Source: Cyclobacteriaceae bacterium
Lineage (GTDB): Bacteria > Bacteroidota > Bacteroidia > Cytophagales > Cyclobacteriaceae
Reading direction: 5' to 3'
Assembly: GCA_019638235.1 (NCBI GenBank)
Contig: JAHBUE010000001.1
Span: 978,492-1,042,491, forward strand
Length of the DNA stretch: 64,000 nucleotides
Below the pieces are notes generated by a model. That model had not been told where the DNA came from. It did no database searches and was given only the letters and a program-made list of their open reading frames with translations. Below, piece after piece: positions 53,414-64,000 of the stretch (position 1 is the stretch's first letter; the number at the start of each line of letters is the position of its first letter). The translations under genes and the position numbers were made by a program.

Positions 53414-54523
53414 GTGAGCAAAAAAGCGTATTTATTACTTGAGGATGGCCTTCTGTTAGAGGGCATCCTGATTGGCAAGCCGGGTACTACCGGGGGCGAA
53501 ATCTGTTTCAATACAGGCATGACGGGCTACCAGGAGATTTATACAGACCCTTCCTATTACGGCCAGATTATCGTCAACACCGTTGCGCATATCGGCAACT
53601 ACGGAACCGTTGATGCCGAACAGGAATCGGATACTCCAAAAATAAGCGGGCTCGTAGTAAATGAATTTTCGCAGGAGTACAGCCGTAAAACTTCCGAACA
53701 AAGTTTGCAAGAGTACCTCGAAAAGCATGGCATTACCGGCATTGCGCAGGTAGATACCCGTATGTTGGTACGATACATTCGTAGCAAAGGTGCTATGAAC
53801 GCCCTGATTTCATCTGAACTTTCGCCAGATGAAATGAAAGAGGAAATCAAAAATGTTCCGTCCATGAACGGGCTTGAACTTTCTTCCATCGTTACTACCA
53901 AAAAGGAATACACGGTTGGAAATGAAGATGCGCCCTTTCGTGTGGCTGCGCTGGATTTTGGTATCAAGAAAAGTATTTTGACTAACCTGGCCGAACGCGG
54001 TTGCTTCATCAACGTATTTCCGGCAAAAACCCCGGTTGATGTTCTTGAAGCGTGGGAACCGCACGGCTACTTTTTATCCAATGGCCCGGGCGACCCGGCT
54101 GTAATGGAGTATGCTGTGAAAACGGTAAAACAAATTCTGGAAACAGGTAAGCCTGTGTTTGGTATTTGTCTTGGTCATCAGTTATTGGCGTTGGCGAATA
54201 ATATTTCTACTTATAAAATGCATCATGGTCATCGTGGGTTGAATCACCCGGTAAAAAATCTTATTTCCGGATTGGGCGAAATGACTTCGCAGAACCACGG
54301 CTTCGCGGTAAGCGAAAAAGATATTGAAGGCAATGCCAATGTTGAAGTAACACACGTACACCTGAATGACAATACCATTATGGGTATTCGTGTAAAAGAT
54401 AGAAAAGCATTTTCGGTACAGTATCATCCTGAAGCGTCACCCGGCCCGCATGATTCGCGCTACTTGTTTGACCAGTTTGTTGAGATGATTAAAAACAGTC
54501 AGAAGGAAATGATTAATCAGTAA
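53414..54523 (+). CDS. carA: Carbamoyl-phosphate synthase small chain
   Basis: This 369-residue subunit hydrolyses glutamine to feed ammonia to the large chain. The N-domain begins at VSKKAYLLLEDGLLLEGILI, with TGMTGYQEIYTDPSYYGQII; the class I glutaminase domain has the nucleophile Cys in GICLGHQLLALAN and the His in QYHPEASPGPHDSRY. The GTG at 53414 is preferred to an earlier GTG-like start because the extra 20 residues are outside the family. carB is not adjacent. It follows rplQ, the usual order in this group. Confidence 0.92.
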   Translation: MSKKAYLLLEDGLLLEGILIGKPGTTGGEICFNTGMTGYQEIYTDPSYYGQIIVNTVAHIGNYGTVDAEQESDTPKISGLVVNEFSQEYSRKTSEQSLQEYLEKHGITGIAQVDTRMLVRYIRSKGAMNALISSELSPDEMKEEIKNVPSMNGLELSSIVTTKKEYTVGNEDAPFRVAALDFGIKKSILTNLAERGCFINVFPAKTPVDVLEAWEPHGYFLSNGPGDPAVMEYAVKTVKQILETGKPVFGICLGHQLLALANNISTYKMHHGHRGLNHPVKNLISGLGEMTSQNHGFAVSEKDIEGNANVEVTHVHLNDNTIMGIRVKDRKAFSVQYHPEASPGPHDSRYLFDQFVEMIKNSQKEMINQ

Positions 54524-54532
54524 AGTTGAATT

Positions 54533-55875
<1,343 letters not shown>

Positions 55876-55882
55876 AAATTTA

Positions 55883-55932
55883 CCGGAAGCCATCCCGGCC
55901 ATGCAGTGTACAGGTGGCTTCCGGATATTTTT
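55883..55932 (+). terminator. Terminator after eno
   Basis: CCGGAAGCCA pairs with TGGCTTCCGG over a 22-base loop, followed by a T-run. Confidence 0.75.
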
Positions 55933-55961
55933 TTAGCGATGCCCCTAATTCATCATCAACC

Positions 55962-56588
55962 CTACGCAGCAGACTTCGTTTTGTCGCGCATGGTTCCGTA
56001 GATGTAATCCCACAAGGGAGTGGAAACACCGAAAATAATTTCACCATCTTTGTAGTGGTGGATGCCGTGGTTAACCCATAATGCCTTCAGGAAATTTTTA
56101 GGCGGCTGATAGGCGTGCACCATATAGTGAACACCGAGGTAACATGCATACCCTACCAGGAATCCCGGAAGGAAGGCAAACACAAAATCGCCCATCACTA
56201 AGCGAAGCAACAATAATAACACGGTTGAAATAGTAACACTCAACAAAGGGGGCATGGCCAGCCTGTCTTTATCTTTCGGGAACTCATGATGAACACCGTG
56301 CATGGTGTATTGAAATTTTTCACGCATTTTGGTGTATGTAGCCATGTGGAACAGGTAGCGATGTACTAAGTATTCAACCCAGGTAAACGCAAGCCATCCC
56401 ACAAAGAAAAGCGCAACGGTTAGCCAGATACTAAGCGAAGTATTGGCAATGTTCCAATAGAGCAGCGCGCCTGCATACACGAAAAAAATCGTAATAGGAA
56501 CAGCAATGTGCGTTCGGGTAAGCTTTTCAAGAATAGGATTTTTGAATAGTTGCTTTGTGCCTTTATTTTTTGGAGTTACACCTGCCAT
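55962..56588 (-). CDS. Fatty acid hydroxylase/sterol desaturase family membrane protein
   Basis: This 208-residue membrane di-iron enzyme has the His clusters typical of the family: HRYLFH, HGVHHE, HYMVH and HGIHHY, between membrane helices. By family it oxidises a lipid chain; a 2-hydroxy fatty acid role for sphingolipids or sulfonolipids is a reasonable guess. The ATG at 56588 is used; an in-frame TTG two codons upstream is less likely. Confidence 0.85.
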   Translation of the reverse strand: MAGVTPKNKGTKQLFKNPILEKLTRTHIAVPITIFFVYAGALLYWNIANTSLSIWLTVALFFVGWLAFTWVEYLVHRYLFHMATYTKMREKFQYTMHGVHHEFPKDKDRLAMPPLLSVTISTVLLLLLRLVMGDFVFAFLPGFLVGYACYLGVHYMVHAYQPPKNFLKALWVNHGIHHYKDGEIIFGVSTPLWDYIYGTMRDKTKSAA

Positions 56589-56647
56589 AAACAATTTGAA
56601 TTATCGGATTCTTAAACAAAAATAATAATTGGTTACAAACTCTTATA

Positions 56648-57799
56648 CTACCCCAAAGCCCTGACCCGCGTTTTTTCGATGACTTTGGTATAATAGGACT
56701 CGTATCGGGGTAAAATACGGCTAATGTCAAATTCCTTTGCCCGGCTAAGGGCATTGGTTTTAAACGTTGGCAGGTTGTTCTTATCCAGAACAAACAGGGC
56801 CTTCCGGGTCATATCTTCTGTATCGCCAACATTGCTCATAAACCCGGTTACGCCCTGAACATTCAGCTCCGGTATCCCGCCCGTGTTGGAAGAAATGACG
56901 GGAACCTCGCAGGCCATAGCCTCCAGGGCTGCCAACCCGAAACTTTCTTTTTCTGATGGCATTAAAAACAAATCAGCAACCGAGAGCACTTCTTCAACGG
57001 CTTCCAGCTTGCCCAAAAACCGTGTATTGTGGCAAATGTCAAGGTCGCGGCATTGCTGTTCGGCATGCACGCGCTCCGGGCCGTCACCAATCAGTAGCAA
57101 TTTGGCCGGTAATTCCTTTTGGATATTGTAAAACACGGTAATAACATCGGCAACACGTTTCACTTTTCTGAAGTTGGACGTGTGCACAATCAGCATTTCG
57201 CCTTCCGGGCAAATGGCTTTCTTAAAATGGTCTTTCTTCTGCTTTTTGAATTTCTTCAGGTCGATAAAGTTCGGGATGACCTCTATCTCATTTGTTATAT
57301 CGAAGTACTCCAGTGTTTGGCGCTTCAGGTCTTCCGAAACGGCAGTAACGCCATCCGATTGGTTAATGCTGAAAGTTACAACGGGTTCGTAAGAAGCATC
57401 TTTTCCAACCAATGTTATATCAGTACCATGAAGGGTTGTAACAACCGGGATGGTAATACCCCTGGTTTTTAAAATCTGTTTGGCCATGTAGGCTGCCGAG
57501 GCGTGCGGGATGGCATAGTGTACGTGAAGCAAATCCAAGTGCTCATTCATGGCAACGCTTACCATTTTGCTGGCCAGCGCCAGTTCATAGGGAGGGTATT
57601 CAAACAGCGGATATGATCTGAACTCTACTTCGTGATAGAAAATGTTTTCATTAAGAAAGTCTAACCGGCTGGGTTGGGAGTATGTAATAAAATGAACCTG
57701 GTGGCCTTCCTGGGCAAGCGCTTTGCCCAATTCGGTTGCCACTACACCACTGCCCCCAAAGGTTGGGTAACATACTATGCCTATTTTGATTTGCTCCAC
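56648..57799 (-). CDS. bshA: N-acetyl-alpha-D-glucosaminyl L-malate synthase
   Basis: This 383-residue GT4 glycosyltransferase joins UDP-GlcNAc and L-malate, the first step of bacillithiol synthesis. It begins MEQIKIGIVCYPTFGGSGVV, with LHVHYAIPHASAAYMAKQIL and LHGTDITLVGKDASYEPVV, which are BshA-specific, and the GT4 motif EKESFGLAALEAMACEVPVI. The start overlaps the end of the GH3/serine-hydrolase gene by 19 bases. bshB and bshC are not in the window. Confidence 0.9.
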   Translation of the reverse strand: MEQIKIGIVCYPTFGGSGVVATELGKALAQEGHQVHFITYSQPSRLDFLNENIFYHEVEFRSYPLFEYPPYELALASKMVSVAMNEHLDLLHVHYAIPHASAAYMAKQILKTRGITIPVVTTLHGTDITLVGKDASYEPVVTFSINQSDGVTAVSEDLKRQTLEYFDITNEIEVIPNFIDLKKFKKQKKDHFKKAICPEGEMLIVHTSNFRKVKRVADVITVFYNIQKELPAKLLLIGDGPERVHAEQQCRDLDICHNTRFLGKLEAVEEVLSVADLFLMPSEKESFGLAALEAMACEVPVISSNTGGIPELNVQGVTGFMSNVGDTEDMTRKALFVLDKNNLPTFKTNALSRAKEFDISRILPRYESYYTKVIEKTRVRALG

Positions 57800-60756
57800 G
57801 AATAATCGGTTTGGTATTGATTATGGTCGAATATGGACTGATAGATAGCGTCTTGTATGCGTGAACGAATATTTGTGGTAATAAGTTTACCGTTTCGCAC
57901 CGGATGTACCCGGTTTGATAAAAAAACATAAACGAGGTCAAATTCCGGGTCAATCCAGATGCAGGTTCCGGTAAAGCCGGTATGCCCGAAAGTTCTGGCC
58001 GAGGCGAAGAGGGAGGTAGGCGTAGCCCAGTCGCTTTGTACGGGTTTATCCCAGCCAAGCCCCCTGCGGCTGTTGTCAAATTGTTTGGCTGTAAACAACT
58101 GAATGGTTTCAGGTTTATAGTATTGCTGCCCGCCATACGATCCATTCTGAAGTAACATCTGGCCGAGTTTGCCAACATCAAGCGCATTGCCAAATAATCC
58201 GGCATGACCGGCCAACCCGCCCAACATGGCAGCCCGTTCGTCATGCACGGTTCCGATCAGGAGGGACTTTCGGAAAATGGTATCAATTTCAGTTGGTGCA
58301 ATCCTGCCGGCATCAAATCTTTCTAAGGGCAGGTACCCAACGGTTGATGCGCCCATGGGTTCGTACAAATTCTGGTGAAGAAATTCATTCATGGGTTGGT
58401 TCAGCATGTGTTCGGCAAGCCGGTGCATGAGCCAGAACCCGACATCGCTATACCGCAAGGTGTGTGGCGTGCGTTCTGGTTTGGTAAGCAACCTCGAATC
58501 AAACGTCCATTTCCAGAGTGAATCCTTTAACTGTTGCGACCCGTATAAATTGGGCGATACATGAAACGGGAATTTCTCTGAAGGTTCGGTACTGTAATAG
58601 AGCGGTAAAAATTTATTATCGCTTACGGTCTGATCCCACAAGGGAATAAAAGGCACCAACCCCGATTGATGCGTAAGAATATCTTTTACGGTAAGGTCTT
58701 TTTTGTTTGTTAACGCCAGTTCGGGCAGGTAAACAGAAGCTTTTTTATAAATGTCGATTAGCCCACGGTCGTAAAGAAACATGATGGTTTGCAGCGTGCC
58801 CATTACTTTGCTTACCGAGGCCAGGTCGTAGATGGTTTCGCTTGTTACCGGTGTTTGGTTTTCATACGTGTACCAGCCAAACGACCTGTCGTACACAACT
58901 TTTCCTTTTCGGATAACCAGCACGTGGCATCCAGGTGTTGACTTGCCGTCAATGGCTTCGCGCGCGATGACCGCAATTTTTTCCAACGTCTGACTGTTTA
59001 AACCTGCCGCTTCGGGTAAGGTATATGATAACCTGTTTAATGACGGAGCGTTAAAGCCGGCAGATTCGGTAATGGCTTCGTTTATCTTCAACGGTAATTT
59101 TCCGGTGGCCGGCAATCCGCCAAAAATTATTTGTGGAACAAGTTGCCGCATTAACGGGTCGTCCATGTATGCTTGTACGATTTGCGGAGCCTTATCGAAC
59201 AAACTTAGTTTTGAAGGCGGGCCGAAATTGCAAACGGTAAGATTGGTTATCCGCGAAAGCGAATCTAAAAGTGCCGGGTATGTTTTTTCAAGGCCAACGG
59301 CAGTAAGAAACACACCGGCAAACACCACATCATAGCCTTTAAGTTGTTCCAGCACTTCGGTGTAATCCTTGCCGGGATAGGGCAGGGCGTAATGATCTAC
59401 GGAAGTATAGTTGGAAAGAAACCGGCTGAACTCATTATCGGCAGGCTGCCCGATTGAAACAGAAGCGAATTTTTTGTTCTCTAAAATCTTTACAGGTAAA
59501 ATGTCGTTATCATTTTTTACGATGGTTACAGCCTTTTCGTAAAGTGTGTGTTTAAGCACATGCGCGTCTATCGTGTTTAGTTGCTCAACAGTTACAGCAG
59601 GCTCTTTATGTTTATGATGAAGTCCGGCATCGTATTTCAGCGCCAATACTTTTTTAACACGTGTAGTAAGCTGCGTTTCTAATTGCGGATTTTTTTTGAT
59701 TTGCCTGCGCAATTTTTTGATGGTAGCTGATACATTTTCCGGGAACAGCAACACATCGTTTCCGGCCAATAAGGCATACATCTCCGAATCGCCCGGCTGA
59801 TTTTTTCTAAGAATGGTTTTAACATCCGGCACATAGCTGAAAACAACACCTTGAAACTTCAACGTTTGTTTCAGGTAATCAGCCGTGTACAAAGTGGGCA
59901 ATGCTTCAGGAAGTACCTTGGTTTTTCTTTTCAACCTGTTTCGTTTATCAGGAAAGATGGGGTCGTGCAGGGTTGACGACAGCACGGCAGGGCAACCCGC
60001 TGCAAAAAGTTCTTTAAGCGGCAAAAGCGATTGGTCATCATGTTGGGCAAGTTTCATGATGGGCTTTCCTTTTACATATCCGCCCACGCTTAAATTATAA
60101 TGCGGATAATGTTTGGCTACCGGTATAATACCGGTTTGCTGAAAGCCCTTCATATAAAGAGTAGCGGCACGGGCTACACGTTGCGGGTTATCGCCAAAGG
60201 TGTGGTTCATTAAGTTTTCTGATTGAAAGATTGTACTTAAATCGGCCGTTGGTGCAAATGTTATGTGGATGCCAAGTGTTGTTAATTGCCTGCCAATCTC
60301 CATTCCGAGGTAATACAACAGGCTGTCGTCCTGGATGGCGCCCAACATTAATGAACTGGGAAACAACAGGGTGCTGTCGAGTGTTGAGCCAAGTCCTTCT
60401 TCTGCATTTAACCCGATAAGCAGCGGTACCTGCGCATGTTGTTGAAGCTGTGTGATATGAGTGGTAATGCGTTGCGGCCCCCCGCCTGTAAATACTATTC
60501 CGCCAATGTTATAATCCTGTATAAGCTCGCGGGTTCGGTTTACGGAATTTTCAGAAGCCACATCAACAGGCAGCATGACGAGTTGCCCTATTTTGGCCTC
60601 AAACGTAAGCTGATTATACACGCTGTCAACCCATTTTTGCTTTTCGGGCTGACCGAAAACACCGAAATGGGCTGTAAACAGTGTAAATAGTAATACCCAA
60701 ACTTTTTTGCCGGCAGAGCCGTTCGCTTTTTTGTAATTCCAGATGAATAGAGGCAT
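57781..60756 (-). CDS. GH3-like domain fused to a serine hydrolase (beta-lactamase/CubicO family)
   Basis: This 991-residue exported protein (hydrophobic segment WVLLFTLFTAHFGVFG) has an N-terminal GH3-like half and a C-terminal beta-lactamase-type serine hydrolase (from about residue 600). The hydrolase has SVSK (647-650, SxxK), YSD (769-771) and HTG (925-927). The GH3 half looks degenerate: the usual KHFPGHG reads KHYPHYN (215-221), and the Asp nucleophile region (FTDA) reads FSYV (306-309). An intact GH3-serine hydrolase fusion would act in cell-wall turnover. The ATG at 60756 is chosen over a TTG upstream. Confidence 0.82.
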   Translation of the reverse strand: MPLFIWNYKKANGSAGKKVWVLLFTLFTAHFGVFGQPEKQKWVDSVYNQLTFEAKIGQLVMLPVDVASENSVNRTRELIQDYNIGGIVFTGGGPQRITTHITQLQQHAQVPLLIGLNAEEGLGSTLDSTLLFPSSLMLGAIQDDSLLYYLGMEIGRQLTTLGIHITFAPTADLSTIFQSENLMNHTFGDNPQRVARAATLYMKGFQQTGIIPVAKHYPHYNLSVGGYVKGKPIMKLAQHDDQSLLPLKELFAAGCPAVLSSTLHDPIFPDKRNRLKRKTKVLPEALPTLYTADYLKQTLKFQGVVFSYVPDVKTILRKNQPGDSEMYALLAGNDVLLFPENVSATIKKLRRQIKKNPQLETQLTTRVKKVLALKYDAGLHHKHKEPAVTVEQLNTIDAHVLKHTLYEKAVTIVKNDNDILPVKILENKKFASVSIGQPADNEFSRFLSNYTSVDHYALPYPGKDYTEVLEQLKGYDVVFAGVFLTAVGLEKTYPALLDSLSRITNLTVCNFGPPSKLSLFDKAPQIVQAYMDDPLMRQLVPQIIFGGLPATGKLPLKINEAITESAGFNAPSLNRLSYTLPEAAGLNSQTLEKIAVIAREAIDGKSTPGCHVLVIRKGKVVYDRSFGWYTYENQTPVTSETIYDLASVSKVMGTLQTIMFLYDRGLIDIYKKASVYLPELALTNKKDLTVKDILTHQSGLVPFIPLWDQTVSDNKFLPLYYSTEPSEKFPFHVSPNLYGSQQLKDSLWKWTFDSRLLTKPERTPHTLRYSDVGFWLMHRLAEHMLNQPMNEFLHQNLYEPMGASTVGYLPLERFDAGRIAPTEIDTIFRKSLLIGTVHDERAAMLGGLAGHAGLFGNALDVGKLGQMLLQNGSYGGQQYYKPETIQLFTAKQFDNSRRGLGWDKPVQSDWATPTSLFASARTFGHTGFTGTCIWIDPEFDLVYVFLSNRVHPVRNGKLITTNIRSRIQDAIYQSIFDHNQYQTDYSWSKSK

Positions 60757-60859
60757 TTTTGTGAGCCTTTTAAACAATTATTTCAACGCCTAAGGTAACA
60801 ATGGTGACGCAGCATAAAAAGCTGCATTATAAGGAAGGCAATCAAATTTTTAGTACACC

Positions 60860-61234
60860 ATGAAATTTCCAAGCCTGTTTACGAAAACACCCTCGCATAA
60901 GCGTTTCAATTTTATGCCCCGGCATTATGACTCGCAGGAAGAGGAGCGAAAACTGCGGGAGGAACGCATTAAAGCCGAGCTGAACACCAACGAAGAGGAG
61001 GCCGAAACGGTAACGCCAGATTACCGCACCCGCATTACCGGTTCGTTTAAAACCAGCCGCAGCAAGCAACGCAAAGCACAAGGTTTCAGCCCGTCTGCCG
61101 CTATTATCCGGTCAATAATTCTATTGGCGCTTGTATTAATGCTGATAGCGTACCTGCATTACGGTTCGGTTTCGCTTTACCTGTTGCTGTTGTTGCTTCC
61201 GGTGTATATTTGGGTAAGGTTTGTACGCAAATAA
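60860..61234 (+). CDS. Small membrane protein upstream of mutL (hypothetical)
   Basis: This 124-residue protein has a basic, charged N-terminal half (PRHYDSQEEERKLREERIKA) and two hydrophobic helices at about residues 85-118 (SIILLALVLMLIAYLHYGS, then LYLLLLLLPVYIW). It starts 10 bases before mutL's start region and is probably co-transcribed with it. Function is not known. Confidence 0.75.
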   Translation: MKFPSLFTKTPSHKRFNFMPRHYDSQEEERKLREERIKAELNTNEEEAETVTPDYRTRITGSFKTSRSKQRKAQGFSPSAAIIRSIILLALVLMLIAYLHYGSVSLYLLLLLLPVYIWVRFVRK

Positions 61235-61243
61235 AATTTTTTC

Positions 61244-63049
61244 ATGCCCGATATTATTCAGCTTTTACCCGATTCCATAGCCAACCAGATTGCTGCCGGT
61301 GAAGTAGTGCAGCGCCCGGCTTCGGCAGTAAAAGAGTTGATGGAAAATTCGATTGATGCGGGCGCTACAAATATTCGTTTACTTGTAAAAGATGCGGGCA
61401 AGAGTTTACTTCAGGTGATTGATAACGGCATGGGTATGTCGGAAACGGATGCGCGCATGAGCCTGGAGCGCCACGCTACTTCAAAAATCCGCACGGCCGA
61501 TGATTTATTTAAACTCCGCACAATGGGCTTTCGTGGTGAAGCATTGGCGTCTATCGCGGCTGTTTCGCAATTAGAAATGAAAACCCGGTTAGCCGACAAA
61601 GAGTTGGGAACGTTATTGGTAGTGGAAGGCTCTGAAGTAAAAAAGCAGGAGGCAGTGGCGTGTGCGCAGGGGACAAGCATCAGTGTGAAAAATCTTTTTT
61701 ACAACATTCCCGCCCGAAGAAATTTTTTGAAATCGAACCCGGTTGAACTGAAACATATTATAGATGAGTTTCAGCGGTTAGCGTTGGCACACGCCAGCAT
61801 TGCATTTTCGTTTATACAAGGCGATGAATTAGTATTTGACCTTCCGGCCGGTAAACTTAGCCATAGAATTGTAAACCTTTTCGGGAAATCGTACCAGGGG
61901 CAGTTGGCTGCCTGTACTGAAGAAACGGAGTATGTTAAAGTAACCGGCTACATAGGCCGGCCCGAACTTGCCCGTAAAACCCGTGGCGAACAATTTTTGT
62001 TTGTGAACAACAGGTTTATCCGCAGCAACTACCTGAACCACGCGGTGATGAATGCCTTTGAAGGATTGATGCCTGAAAATTCATTTCCATTTTATGTGTT
62101 GTTTATTGACATCGACCCGAAACATATTGACGTAAACGTTCATCCTACCAAAACAGAAATTAAATTTGATGATGAACGTGCAGTGTATGCCGTAATGCGC
62201 TCGGCCGTGCGCCAGGCATTGGGCGCGCATAACCTTGCGCCCGCCCTCGACTTTGCCGAGGATGTGAACATCATTAGTAAATTATCAGGAACATCAACCG
62301 AGGCGGCACGCGAAGTATATTTTGAAGAACGCTTTCAGTCGTCCTTCAAGCGGGCAAACCAACAGGAATGGGAAAAACTTTTTGAAGGAGAGCTTGCCAA
62401 CGCTGATGAACAGAACCCGCAACTCTCTGCCAAAGAAATTGAGTTTCTTCAATCTAAAGAACAGGAAGACATTGAGGCTTCGAGCAGCGAGCCGTTGTTT
62501 CAATTGCACAATCAATATATACTCCGCCAGGTAAAAACCGGGTTAATGGTTATTCATCAGCAGGCAGCGCATGAGCGCGTGTTGTTAGAAAAGTTTCTTG
62601 ACCGGCTAAACCGCAATTCGGGCGAAAGCCAGCAAAGTCTTTTTCCGCAAACCATAACCTTTAGTGCAGGCGATTTTGCCTTGCTGATGGAAATGGAAAA
62701 AGAAATTAAGGCATTGGGTTTCAGGTTTGAACCTTTCGGAAAAAATACCGTTGTTGTTCAGGGTATTCCGGCTGGTATTGGCAGCGCGCAGGCAAAAGAA
62801 TTGTTTGAAGGGTTAATGCACCAGTTCAAGCAAAACCAGTCAACGCTGTCCCTGCCCGTAAAGGAAAACCTCGCGCGGGCGTTAGCGAAGCGGGCGGCCA
62901 TAAAGCCGGGCGAAAAACTTGGCCATGACGCTATGAATGCCTTAGTTAGTAACCTGATGGCGTGCAAGGCTCCGGGCTATTCGCCTGATGGCGAAACAAC
63001 GTATTTTATTTTTGATTTAGGAAAAATTGGAATGTATTTTCGGCAATAG
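61244..63049 (+). CDS. mutL: DNA mismatch repair protein MutL
   Basis: This 601-residue protein has the GHKL ATPase domain (ELMENSIDAG, DNGMGM, FRGEALASIAAV) and a C-terminal dimerisation domain. The endonuclease motif DQHA-x2-E-x4-E of most MutL proteins reads HQQA-AH-E-RVLL-E at residues 438-449, with Asp to His and His to Gln changes, and the C-terminal metal-site motif is not seen. It may therefore lack nicking activity. Translation starts 9 bases after the membrane protein gene. Confidence 0.93.
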   Translation: MPDIIQLLPDSIANQIAAGEVVQRPASAVKELMENSIDAGATNIRLLVKDAGKSLLQVIDNGMGMSETDARMSLERHATSKIRTADDLFKLRTMGFRGEALASIAAVSQLEMKTRLADKELGTLLVVEGSEVKKQEAVACAQGTSISVKNLFYNIPARRNFLKSNPVELKHIIDEFQRLALAHASIAFSFIQGDELVFDLPAGKLSHRIVNLFGKSYQGQLAACTEETEYVKVTGYIGRPELARKTRGEQFLFVNNRFIRSNYLNHAVMNAFEGLMPENSFPFYVLFIDIDPKHIDVNVHPTKTEIKFDDERAVYAVMRSAVRQALGAHNLAPALDFAEDVNIISKLSGTSTEAAREVYFEERFQSSFKRANQQEWEKLFEGELANADEQNPQLSAKEIEFLQSKEQEDIEASSSEPLFQLHNQYILRQVKTGLMVIHQQAAHERVLLEKFLDRLNRNSGESQQSLFPQTITFSAGDFALLMEMEKEIKALGFRFEPFGKNTVVVQGIPAGIGSAQAKELFEGLMHQFKQNQSTLSLPVKENLARALAKRAAIKPGEKLGHDAMNALVSNLMACKAPGYSPDGETTYFIFDLGKIGMYFRQ

Positions 63050-63065
63050 TAAATCTGATTGATTC

Positions 63066-63650
63066 ATGTTTAACCTCACACCAGTAGTTCGCAATTTACT
63101 CATGATTAACGCAATTGTTTTTCTTGGGCAAATTTTAACCGATGACGTTTTAACGTCTTACTTACTATTACACAATGTTAATAGCGAGTATTTCATGCCA
63201 TACCAACTTTTCACTTACATGTTTGCGCACGGTAACTTTATGCACATATTTTTTAACATGCTGATGCTATCGTTCACCGGGCCGATACTGGAAACCTATT
63301 GGGGGCCGAAAAAGTTTTTGGCGTTTTATATCATAACAGGAATAGGCGCTGCGGTTTTTAGTGTTTTAATTGACCTTTATACCGGAGGTGGCAGCGGTGG
63401 TATGTTGGGTGCTTCCGGGGCTATTTATGGGGTATTGATGGGCTTTGGTATGATGTTCCCCAATATGGAAGTTCAGTTATTGATACCGCCCATTCCTATA
63501 AAGGCAAAATACCTTGTATTCTTTTTATTCGGCTTGACGTTTATCATGGACAGGAGCGGAAGCGTAGCACATTTTGCGCACCTCGGTGGCATAGTGGTAG
63601 CGTTTATATTGATAAGAGTATGGCGCAGGCAGGGCGGGCCACGTTATTAA
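63066..63650 (+). CDS. Rhomboid family intramembrane serine protease
   Basis: This 194-residue protein has six membrane helices. The catalytic Ser117 is in GASGAIYG and His172 in FAHLGGIVVAF; the HGNFMHIFFNM loop is typical. It cleaves membrane-spanning substrates, which cannot be predicted. It follows mutL by 16 bases. Confidence 0.9.
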   Translation: MFNLTPVVRNLLMINAIVFLGQILTDDVLTSYLLLHNVNSEYFMPYQLFTYMFAHGNFMHIFFNMLMLSFTGPILETYWGPKKFLAFYIITGIGAAVFSVLIDLYTGGGSGGMLGASGAIYGVLMGFGMMFPNMEVQLLIPPIPIKAKYLVFFLFGLTFIMDRSGSVAHFAHLGGIVVAFILIRVWRRQGGPRY

Positions 63651-63666
63651 TTAAAGAGCAGTACGT

Positions 63667-64000
63667 ATGTTTGACGATTTCAAGAACGCTTTTAACCGGT
63701 ATAATAATGCACACGTTCAGTTGATTATTGTGAACGTGGCGATATACCTGTTCCTGGTCATGTTGTTTTTATTCAGTGGAATTCCAGGTACTGAGTTTGT
63801 TTTTGATTTTATCTATAAACAGTTCACGATCCCTTCCGGTTTTTCTGAGTTCATTACCCGCCCGTGGACACTCATTACCTATATGTTTGCGCACAGCATG
63901 TGGGATATTTTTCACATTCTGTTCAATATGCTGGTGCTGTACTGGTTCGGGCGAGTGTTTGTTGAGTATCTCGGAAGCGATAAACTGATTGCACTATATA
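63667..64000 (+). CDS. Second rhomboid family protein (3' truncated by window)
   Basis: The start MFDDFKNAFNRYNNAHVQLI and the following rhomboid features (TRPWTLITYMFAHSMWDIFH, NMLVLYWFGRVFVEYLGSDK) show a second rhomboid, adjacent to the first. The catalytic residues lie beyond the window end. Confidence 0.88.
   Translation, partial: MFDDFKNAFNRYNNAHVQLIIVNVAIYLFLVMLFLFSGIPGTEFVFDFIYKQFTIPSGFSEFITRPWTLITYMFAHSMWDIFHILFNMLVLYWFGRVFVEYLGSDKLIALY

Overview
This is a chromosomal segment of a Bacteroidota bacterium, most likely order Cytophagales. The evidence is a type IX secretion (T9SS) sorting domain, the Bacteroidota promoter word TAnnTTTG upstream of several genes, few Shine-Dalgarno sites, a bacillithiol gene (bshA), an SDR-type threonine dehydrogenase paired with kbl, a BT_3928-type membrane protein, WG-repeat and TonB-type outer-membrane proteins, and the order rplQ-carA-eno after a large ribosomal operon. 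The genus cannot be fixed from sequence reading alone. No tRNA, rRNA, CRISPR array, integrase or transposase gene was seen.

Layout. 1-7.2 kb: end of a T9SS cargo protein, threonine-to-glycine catabolism (tdh/kbl, divergent), a small membrane protein, a MITE-like palindromic repeat, a phosphate transporter and a toxin-antitoxin-like pair. 7.2-14.5 kb: a secreted WD40-caspase protein, the folP-cdaA pair (folate and c-di-AMP), and a divergent DUF1599/BT_3928/aroK operon. 14.5-25.3 kb: a FadL-like porin, a W/N/G-rich secreted protein, proS, an NfeD-FloA flotillin pair, a WG-repeat protein and a TonB-type outer-membrane protein. 25.3-33.9 kb, minus strand: a molybdenum hydroxylase cluster (SCO protein, cytochrome c, iorA-like, iorB-like, xdhC, mocA, with a MOSC protein upstream), split by two lipoprotein-like genes that lie between 146-bp direct repeats. 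33.9-38.4 kb: msrB, a glucan phosphorylase-like protein and an iron-type ABC transporter with a Fur-box-like site.

38.4-53.3 kb is the fused S10/spc/alpha ribosomal operon, rplC to rplQ, with secY, map, infA, rpmJ and rpoA. It lacks rpsJ at its head. It has two promoters of identical design, one before rplC and one inside the operon before rpsH. carA and eno follow. 55.9-64 kb: a fatty-acid-hydroxylase-like protein, bshA, a GH3/serine-hydrolase fusion with a degenerate GH3 domain, mutL with an altered endonuclease motif, and two rhomboid proteases, the second cut by the window end.

Most of the window is core genome. The best candidates for something new are the repeat-bounded lipoprotein insertion in the molybdenum cluster, the toxin-antitoxin-like pair, the WD40-caspase, and three enzymes whose expected catalytic residues appear to be replaced (GH3, glucan phosphorylase, MutL).
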